A DNA stretch of 36,589 nucleotides. Source: Candidatus Parakkermansia intestinigallinarum (GTDB lineage: Bacteria; Verrucomicrobiota; Verrucomicrobiia; Verrucomicrobiales; Akkermansiaceae). Positions 26,086 to 32,171 of the stretch are shown here, piece after piece. The notes beneath the pieces are model-generated. The model was not told where the DNA came from, made no database searches, and saw nothing but the letters and a program-made list of their open reading frames with translations. The stretch is from contig DXFQ01000051.1 of the NCBI GenBank assembly GCA_019114365.1, positions 1 through 36,589 of the forward strand, written 5' to 3'. The number at the start of each line of letters is the position of its first letter. The stretch's first letter is position 1. A program made the translations under genes and the position numbers.

Positions 26086-27009
26086 TTACTTGTTGATGGC
26101 CCAGTCAAAGAAACCGATGGCGCTCAGTTCGTCGCGCAGCTGTTTCAGCGTTGCCTGATCGGGGGTGCCCATGGGCAGGCGAGCCGGGCCGAGGTCGACG
26201 CCCCACCAGCCCATGATGGCCTTGCAGCAGCCCATGTAGCCCTTGGAGGCGATGATGTTGATCATCTTGACGGAGAGCTGCTGGAGGCGGCGAGCCTCGG
26301 CGATGTCCCCCGCCTCAAAGGCGCGGATGATGTCCTGATAAAGCTTGGGCGCGTAGTTGAAGGAGGAGCCGACGCCGCCCTTGGCTCCGGTGGCCAGAGC
26401 CCCGAGGAACCACTCGTCAACACCCCACGGGCAGTCGTACTTGCCGCCTTCGTAGTTGAGCGCCTCGATGTAGAGGGCGAGGTCGGGGTTGGTGAACTTG
26501 AGCCCGCAGAAGTTCGGGATCTTCTTTGCCGCGGCCTCCATGAACTTGCAGGGGTTGAAGGACACGTGGGTGAGCGCCGGGATGTCGTAGAAGTAATAGG
26601 GCAGATCCGGAGCGCCCGAGGCCTCAAAGGCGCAGCAGTCGACCAGCGCGTCGAGGCTGCCCGGCTTGAAGTAGCAGGGGGAGTTGCTGGCCGTGGCGGC
26701 CGCGCCGCACTTGACGGCGTACTCCGCCAGCTCGCGCCCGTCATAGACGCTGTTGCCGCCGGTGTGGACGACGAAGCGGATGCCGTGCTTGGCTCCGGCT
26801 TCGCCCCAAGCGGCCATGTTTTCCTTGCGTTCCGCCAGCTGCATGTGGGCGGATTCGCCCGTCGAGCCGGTGATGAAGGCGAGCTTGATGCCCTGAGAGG
26901 CCAGGAAGGCGGCCTGTGCATCGACAGCGTCGGGATTGCACGAGCCATCCGCCTTCATGGGGGTGTGGGTGGCCGCAACGAGACCGTGAAGTTTCAGTGA
27001 GGTGTCCAT
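26086..27009 (-). CDS. nanA: N-acetylneuraminate lyase (DHDPS/NAL superfamily)
   Basis: GLVAATHTPMKADG, FITGSTGESAHM, PYYFYDIPALTHV, FCGLKFTNPDL (Schiff-base Lys), DEWFLGALATGAKGGVGS. Start at MDTSLK because the promoter lies downstream of the longer ORF start. Confidence 0.88.
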   Translation of the reverse strand: MDTSLKLHGLVAATHTPMKADGSCNPDAVDAQAAFLASQGIKLAFITGSTGESAHMQLAERKENMAAWGEAGAKHGIRFVVHTGGNSVYDGRELAEYAVKCGAAATASNSPCYFKPGSLDALVDCCAFEASGAPDLPYYFYDIPALTHVSFNPCKFMEAAAKKIPNFCGLKFTNPDLALYIEALNYEGGKYDCPWGVDEWFLGALATGAKGGVGSSFNYAPKLYQDIIRAFEAGDIAEARRLQQLSVKMINIIASKGYMGCCKAIMGWWGVDLGPARLPMGTPDQATLKQLRDELSAIGFFDWAINK

Positions 27010-27035
27010 AGTGTTGCAAAAAATGTGCGGGCACA

Positions 27036-27052
27036 GATGCCCTATCGGCATC
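27036..27052. promoter_or_regulatory. Candidate operator: inverted repeat GATGCC-N5-GGCATC overlapping the nanA start site
   Basis: GATGCCCTATCGGCATC, perfect 6-bp arms, overlapping the -10 and +1 of the minus-strand promoter. Confidence 0.5.
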
Positions 27053-27078
27053 ATAATGCAGCAAGAGCCTGTTATCAA
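27050..27078 (-). promoter_or_regulatory. Sigma70-like promoter of the nanA operon (TTGATA-17-TATGAT)
   Basis: Minus strand TTGATA ACAGGCTCTTGCTGCAT TATGAT. Confidence 0.75.
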
Positions 27079-27191
27079 GCTCTTTTTCGCCTGTTCGGCA
27101 GAATTTCCGAGCGGGCGGAGCAGCGGCGCGGCCTTTCCGCTCCCTTCGCTGCATGCGCTTCTTTTCTCGGGTGCGCGGCGGGCGTTTTTTT

Positions 27192-27220
27192 ATTGCAGCG
27201 GAGCGTTTTCTGTGCTAGAG
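27192..27220 (+). promoter_or_regulatory. Sigma70-like promoter of kdsD (TTGCAG-17-TAGAGT, extended -10 TGC)
   Basis: TTGCAG CGGAGCGTTTTCTGTGC TAGAGT, 27 nt before the ATG. Confidence 0.7.
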
Positions 27221-27246
27221 TGCCGCGAGTAAGACATTATTCGTAT

Positions 27247-28215
27247 ATGACAGATCACACGATCAGAGGCAGAAAGGTTTTTGAGGACGAGATTGAGGCG
27301 CTCAAGGTGATTGCCGCCCGTCTCGACGACAGTTTCACCCGGGCCGTGGAGGCGCTGCGCCTGGCCATTGACGGCGGTCACAAGATTATCATTGTGGGTG
27401 TGGGCAAGAGTGGTCTCGTCGGTGAGAAGATTGCCGCGACCCTGACGTCGACGGGCGCTCCCTCCATCGTTCTCGATTCCATGAATGCGCTGCACGGCGA
27501 CCTCGGTATCGTGCAGGACGGTGACGCCTGTATTGCGATGTCGTTTTCGGGCGAGACGGCGGAGCTGCTCACGCTCATGCCCTTCCTCAAGCGCTACGAT
27601 ATGACGATTATCGGCATGACGGGCAAGCCCGGCTCGACGCTCGGCCAGCTCTCTGATGTCGTGCTGGATACGGCGGTTTCTCACGAGGCCTGCCCGCTGA
27701 ATCTCGCCCCGACGTCTTCGTCGACGGCGATGCTGGTGATGGGCGATGCTCTTGCCATGGCGCTGCTGGAGGCGCGCCACTTCACCAAGGAGGATTTCGC
27801 CCGCAGCCACCCCGGCGGTTCGCTCGGCCGCGCTCTTCTGACTCGCATCAGCGACATTATGCGCCGCGAGTTCGCCAAGTTGCCCGAGACGGCTACGGTG
27901 GCGGAGTGCATCATCGCCATGACGGCGGCGCGCGCCGGTGCCTGCGTGCTGACGCATGAGGACGGCACGCTCGCCGGCGTCTTCACGCACGGTGACTTTG
28001 CCCGCGCCTACCAGCAGGATGAGTTCTGCGGCAAGAAGCCCGTGGCTGCTCTCATGACGAAGAATCCCGTCTACGTCGAGGCCGACAAGCTGGCCATCAC
28101 CGCCGTCAAGACGCTGCGCGACCGCCGCATTGATGATCTCGTCGTGCTCGATGCACAGCGCGTTCCCGTCGGCCTGATCGATACGCAGGATCTGGTGCGC
28201 CTCAAACTCATCTGA
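27247..28215 (+). CDS. kdsD: D-arabinose-5-phosphate isomerase (KpsF/GutQ family; SIS + CBS domains)
   Basis: GVGKSGLVGEKIAATLTSTGAPS, HGDLGIVQDGDACIAMSFSGETAELL, TSSSTAMLVMGDALAMALLEAR, HPGGSLGRALL, two CBS motifs. ATG at 27247. Confidence 0.95.
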   Translation: MTDHTIRGRKVFEDEIEALKVIAARLDDSFTRAVEALRLAIDGGHKIIIVGVGKSGLVGEKIAATLTSTGAPSIVLDSMNALHGDLGIVQDGDACIAMSFSGETAELLTLMPFLKRYDMTIIGMTGKPGSTLGQLSDVVLDTAVSHEACPLNLAPTSSSTAMLVMGDALAMALLEARHFTKEDFARSHPGGSLGRALLTRISDIMRREFAKLPETATVAECIIAMTAARAGACVLTHEDGTLAGVFTHGDFARAYQQDEFCGKKPVAALMTKNPVYVEADKLAITAVKTLRDRRIDDLVVLDAQRVPVGLIDTQDLVRLKLI

Positions 28216-28370
28216 CGGCTGCGCGGCCGCCTCGCGCCGCTCCGAATGCCTGCCCCTTGAATGCAAAAAATTGATTCAAGGCACATTTTAGGCTTGCATT
28301 CCGTGCGGAAAAGGTGCATCATACGCCCCGCTTTACTGAATAAGCCCGATATCTTACATCAATCACAGTT

Positions 28371-28649
28371 ATGAGAAAGTACGAAGCACTGATCGTCCTG
28401 AATATGAAGGGATCTGCCACGCTTGACGAGCTGACCGCCGCGATGACGGAGAAGCTTGAGTCCGTTGGCGCCAAGGTTACCGAGACCAAGAACCTGGGTC
28501 GCCGTGAGTTCGCTTATGAGTCCGACCACCAGAAGTTCGGTCAGTACATGAGCTTCTCCTTCGAGGCTGAGCCCTCCGTGCCGCGTGCTGCTCGCGAGGC
28601 TCTGTCCATCGACGATCGCGTCCACTACCAGTACTACCGCGTCAAGTAA
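28371..28649 (+). CDS. rpsF: 30S ribosomal protein bS6
   Basis: MRKYEALIVLNMKG..., KNLGRREFAYESDHQKFGQYMSFSFEA, HYQYYRVK. Confidence 0.93.
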   Translation: MRKYEALIVLNMKGSATLDELTAAMTEKLESVGAKVTETKNLGRREFAYESDHQKFGQYMSFSFEAEPSVPRAAREALSIDDRVHYQYYRVK

Positions 28650-28677
28650 GGGCTCGCTTCAGTATCTGCACCTTTCA

Positions 28678-28715
28678 CAGGAGCTTTCCGTTTCGGGAGG
28701 CTCCTGATTTTTTTT
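28678..28715 (+). terminator. Rho-independent terminator of rpsF
   Basis: 13-bp (with wobbles) stem CAGGAGCTTTCCG-TTT-CGGGAGGCTCCTG followed by ATTTTTTTT. Confidence 0.92.
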
Positions 28716-28755
28716 GTGTGTGGGCGCCACGGCGGGCTCGATCGCGATTTCGGCC

Positions 28756-28801
28756 CGGCGTGCAGCCGTCCTGCAAGCCGGCGTGCGGCCGTCCTGCAAG
28801 C
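28756..28801. repeat. 23-bp direct tandem repeat, 2 copies
   Basis: cggcgtgcagccgtcctgcaagc / cggcgtgcggccgtcctgcaagc, one mismatch, between the rpsF terminator and the next gene. Confidence 0.85.
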
Positions 28802-28831
28802 GGCGATGAGCCCCGGGGCGGGGGCGCGGCC

Positions 28832-30256
28832 TCAGCAGAGGGCGGAACAGAGCTCGCGGAGCTGAGCGAGGCCCCGCGCCGGGCGCAGCCATTCGGGGCG
28901 AGAGAGGGAAGCGGCTTCAATCGCGCGTCGCCACGCGACGGGCAGGGCACGCAGACCGAAGCGCGCACCGAGCAGGGCGCCCGCAATGGCGGCGTTGGTA
29001 TCCGTGTCGCCGCCTCGGGCGACGAGACGGCAGAGCGCGGGGGCGACGGCTTCGGCGTCCGGGGTCGTCAGCAGCAGCCGGAAGGCTGCCTGAAAGGCGA
29101 TTTCGACCCAGCCGGCATGGTCCTCATAGTCCGGCTCGCCCATGCGGGCGGCGGCGAGGCGCAGCTCGAGTTCGCGGTCGCCGAGGCGGCGGGAGCGCGC
29201 GACGGCCGCCGCGATGATGTTTTCGGTTGCCTCTCCCTGCATGGCGAGGCGCAGCGCTTCGACAAAGATGATGTTGGCGCAGGCACAGCGGGGGTGCACA
29301 TGCGTGAGCGCGGCATCCTGCGCGGCGGCCTTCTGCCAGTCGAGCTCCGGATGCAGCAGGGAAAAGGCAGCGATCGGGGCAACGCGCATCAGCGCCCCGT
29401 TGGCCTGAGACTGCGGCTGCGCCTGCCCGCAGAGCGCGGATGCCGTGGTGAGGCCGACGGAGGGCGGATCCGTCGCGAGCCAGCGGCGGTAGGCGGCCAA
29501 GGCGTCGGCGGCGTTGTAGGTCTTGCAGCGGCAGAGCGAATCGAGCAGGCAGAGAGCCATCTCACTGTCGTCCGTGACATCTCCCGGGGCGACGTGGGCG
29601 GTTGTGCCCCAGCCCTGCTGCATGCCGGGCACAGCGTCGGGGAAGAGCCGCCGCAGGATCTCGGCGGATTTGAACTCGACGGGAGCCCCCAAGGCGTCGC
29701 CGCACATCAGCCCCGTCAGGCAGCCCATGATTTTGTCCCTGAGCGCCTCCGCCTTGTGCTCGCCGCTTGCGCCCTCCGCCTTGCCGCCTCCGCCGCAGGC
29801 CCCGATCGGATGCTCATGCACAAGCGGGAAATCGTGCGCCAGCGGGTAGTCGGGCACATGAATGAGCTCGACGCCGTATAGCTCGGCAATGGCCGGCGCT
29901 TCGGAGGCCGCGTAGTTCTCGCCGTAGTAGATGGTGCGCACGCCATGCGCGCACAGAGCCTGCATGCACGAGGTGCAGGGCATGGTGGTGCAGGCCACGA
30001 TGCGGGCCTCTCCGCGCTTGAAGAGACTGCACAGGTTGATTTCGGCGTGCATCATGAACTTCTGGCGCTCGTCTCGCGAGGCCCAGAAGCCCTCGGGTGC
30101 CGTAAAGCCGGGAAAGAGCCCGTTGTAGGCCGTGCCGATCACGCGGTTGTCTTTGTCGAGAGCGGCGGCGCCCACCTTGCGGTAGGGGTCTTCGGAGCGC
30201 AGCGCAGCCACGTGCGCCAAGGCCATCACGTACTCGGGGATGGAAAGTCGGCTCAT
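28832..30256 (-). CDS. Fusion: N-terminal CMP/dCMP deaminase + C-terminal ADP-ribosylglycohydrolase (DraG/ARH-like)
   Basis: Deaminase: YRKVGAAALDKDNRVIGTAYNG, HAEINLC, PCTSCMQALCAHGVRTIYYGE. ARH: GCLTGLMCGDALGAPVEF, GDVTDDSEMALCLLDSL, SQANGALMRVAP, LTHVHPRC, GGDTDTNAAIAGALLGARFG. One continuous frame with a Gly-rich linker. Confidence 0.93.
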   Translation of the reverse strand: MSRLSIPEYVMALAHVAALRSEDPYRKVGAAALDKDNRVIGTAYNGLFPGFTAPEGFWASRDERQKFMMHAEINLCSLFKRGEARIVACTTMPCTSCMQALCAHGVRTIYYGENYAASEAPAIAELYGVELIHVPDYPLAHDFPLVHEHPIGACGGGGKAEGASGEHKAEALRDKIMGCLTGLMCGDALGAPVEFKSAEILRRLFPDAVPGMQQGWGTTAHVAPGDVTDDSEMALCLLDSLCRCKTYNAADALAAYRRWLATDPPSVGLTTASALCGQAQPQSQANGALMRVAPIAAFSLLHPELDWQKAAAQDAALTHVHPRCACANIIFVEALRLAMQGEATENIIAAAVARSRRLGDRELELRLAAARMGEPDYEDHAGWVEIAFQAAFRLLLTTPDAEAVAPALCRLVARGGDTDTNAAIAGALLGARFGLRALPVAWRRAIEAASLSRPEWLRPARGLAQLRELCSALC

Positions 30257-30262
30257 GGCTTT

Positions 30263-30290
30263 ACTATAGCAGAAAGATGCTGTCAGACAA
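30263..30290 (-). promoter_or_regulatory. Promoter of the deaminase-ADPRH fusion (TTGTCT-16-TATAGT, extended -10 TGC)
   Basis: Minus strand TTGTCT GACAGCATCTTTCTGC TATAGT AAAGCC ATG; start site predicted at or next to the ATG. Confidence 0.7.
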
Positions 30291-30341
30291 GGATGAAATA
30301 AAGCTCGACACTTGGTGCCGATTCTGCTATACAGCGATGAA

Positions 30342-31148
30342 ATGGGCAAGTTCGTCAATCCTCTGGCCTTTGTGGCGGTGCTTTGCTTCGTCCTCTATCG
30401 CTTCGCGGGCATGGCGGTGGACGAGGAGGTGAGTGGTCGCACCGATGCGCTGCTGCTCACGGTTTGCGTGACTCTGTGTTTTGTTTATTTCACGCTGGCG
30501 CTGGCTCGCGCGATCGCGCATCGCGGCGGGGCGTCCGGTGCCGTGTGGGGCACGCTTTATCTGCTGACGGCCGCTCTGCTCTTTGTCGGCAGCGGGCGGG
30601 GCGCATCAAACGAGGAGCTTTCCGCCGCTTACCGCAGCCATTACGAGGCGTGGAAGAAGGGCGGCGACCCCTGTGCGCCTGATGAAAACGGTGAGTCTCT
30701 GCTCACGCTGGCGGCGAGCCTCGGCAAGATTGACCTGCTGGAGCGCTTGTTGAATGCGGAGGCGGAGATCCCGGTGGAGATGAAGCGCAAGGCGGCTCTG
30801 CTCGCAGCGGAAAATCGCCGCAGCAAGAGTTTGGAGTTGTTGCTGCGCTCGGGCGTCGGCGTCAACGACGCAGTGGAGGGCAGCACACTGCTCTGTGCGG
30901 CGGCTCTGTCCGGTCATGCCGACATCGTCGAGCAGTTGCTCAAGGCCGGCGCTGATCCCAACCTGGCCGATGCCGATCAATCCACGGCGCTGATTCATGC
31001 CGTCATCGCCGATGACCCGATCTGCGTGCGCCTCCTGATGGAAGCCGGCGCCGACCCGACCCACCGCAACAACGACGGACGCGATGCGGCCGGTTACTCC
31101 GTCAACTCTCAAATCGACCAACTGCTCAACACCGCCAAGACACCATGA
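30342..31148 (+). CDS. Membrane-anchored ankyrin-repeat protein
   Basis: N-terminal TM helices (PLAFVAVLCFVLYRFAGMAV; LLLTVCVTLCFVYFTLALARA; GTLYLLTAALLFVGS) followed by ANK repeats (STLLCAAALSGHADIVEQLLKAGADPNLADADQ). ATG at 30342 used in place of the TTG start. Confidence 0.88.
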   Translation: MGKFVNPLAFVAVLCFVLYRFAGMAVDEEVSGRTDALLLTVCVTLCFVYFTLALARAIAHRGGASGAVWGTLYLLTAALLFVGSGRGASNEELSAAYRSHYEAWKKGGDPCAPDENGESLLTLAASLGKIDLLERLLNAEAEIPVEMKRKAALLAAENRRSKSLELLLRSGVGVNDAVEGSTLLCAAALSGHADIVEQLLKAGADPNLADADQSTALIHAVIADDPICVRLLMEAGADPTHRNNDGRDAAGYSVNSQIDQLLNTAKTP

Positions 31149-32062
31149 AACGCTTGCTTTTGACCCTTTGCCTCAGCTCCGTCACCGGTGCCGTCTGCCT
31201 CGCCGAGGACTTTGTGCTGACGGACTCGACCGTCCTGCCCTCCGCCGAGGTGATCCGCAGCGGCATTGACTTTGTGCAGGTCCGCTTCGACGGCGGCATG
31301 CGCAAAGTCAAGGCCGAGCTGCTTCCGCCGGAACTTCAGGAGCGCTTCGAGATGCGCCCCGAAGACGTCAAGGCCCGCCGCGATGCCATCAAGCGGGCCG
31401 AAGATGAGCGCCGCGCCCGGCAGCAGGAGAAGGAAGATCAAATCCGCCGCAGCCTTCAGGATGCCGGGCTGCACCCGCGCTACATGACGGGTGCGGACGT
31501 GCTGGGGCTTTCCGGCCCGCTCCTGTCGCTCGATGCCCGCGTCGCCGAATATCTCGCCTCGCTCTGGAACAAGCGGGAGGCGGAGCGCCTCGGCCTCGAC
31601 AATGAGGCGGAGCGCTTCGCGGCGTCCGTCAAAACCTCTCAGCCCTTCTATGAGGACGCCCGCAAGGATTATCTGGAGCGCGAGCGCACGGAAAAAGCCT
31701 TCCGCGACAAAATCGAGTCTCTCGAAAGGCAGCTCGACGACGCCAAGGCCGACAACAAACGCCTGCAGCAGGAGATCGCCGACCTGCGCAAGCAAGTCGA
31801 GAAGGCCGAGAACAACAGCGGCAACACGACCGTGGTGGTGCCGCCTTCCCGGCCGTCCATCGTGGTGCCGCCCTATTACTACGGCCCGTCCATCGGCCCC
31901 GCCCCCATCGTGAGACCCCGCCCGATCGTGCGCCCGAGACCCGTCGTGCGCCCGAGACCCGTCGTGCGCCCTCGTTCGGGCGGCTCTTCGGGGCTGCGCC
32001 CGAAGGGAGAGCTGCCCGCCTCCAACAACCCTTCGAATAATCCGCACACCATCCGAAACTGA
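31145..32062 (+). CDS. Secreted coiled-coil protein with VRPRP-repeat C-terminus
   Basis: Signal MKRLLLTLCLSSVTGAVCLA; LTDSTVLPSAEVIRSGIDFVQVRFDGGMRKVKAELLPPELQERF module; coiled coil; IVRPRPIVRPRPVVRPRPVVRPRS repeat. ATGA overlap with the ankyrin gene. Confidence 0.75.
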   Translation: MKRLLLTLCLSSVTGAVCLAEDFVLTDSTVLPSAEVIRSGIDFVQVRFDGGMRKVKAELLPPELQERFEMRPEDVKARRDAIKRAEDERRARQQEKEDQIRRSLQDAGLHPRYMTGADVLGLSGPLLSLDARVAEYLASLWNKREAERLGLDNEAERFAASVKTSQPFYEDARKDYLERERTEKAFRDKIESLERQLDDAKADNKRLQQEIADLRKQVEKAENNSGNTTVVVPPSRPSIVVPPYYYGPSIGPAPIVRPRPIVRPRPVVRPRPVVRPRSGGSSGLRPKGELPASNNPSNNPHTIRN

Positions 32063-32072
32063 TCGCTGAAGC

Positions 32073-32103
32073 AAGCCTCGGCGCCCGTCCGGCGCCGAGG
32101 CTT
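32073..32103. terminator. Bidirectional hairpin between convergent genes
   Basis: Perfect 13-bp stem AAGCCTCGGCGCC-CGTCC-GGCGCCGAGGCTT; no T-run. Confidence 0.55.
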
Positions 32104-32171
32104 CTCGCGTGCGGCTCCGGCGCGCTCGCCCGCTGCGGGGAGGTGCCGGAGCCGGATGGCGGCGGCGATTT

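Noticed and set aside
28832-31148. Defence island around the deaminase-ADPRH fusion
   Set aside because: No restriction, TA, CBASS, integrase or other defence genes in the window; neighbours are housekeeping or envelope genes, so a defence role is only a hypothesis.
31109-32074. 321-aa minus-strand ORF with SRAHDGSRAHDG repeats
   Set aside because: Antisense of the VRPRP repeats of the plus-strand gene, which has a signal peptide and ATGA coupling.
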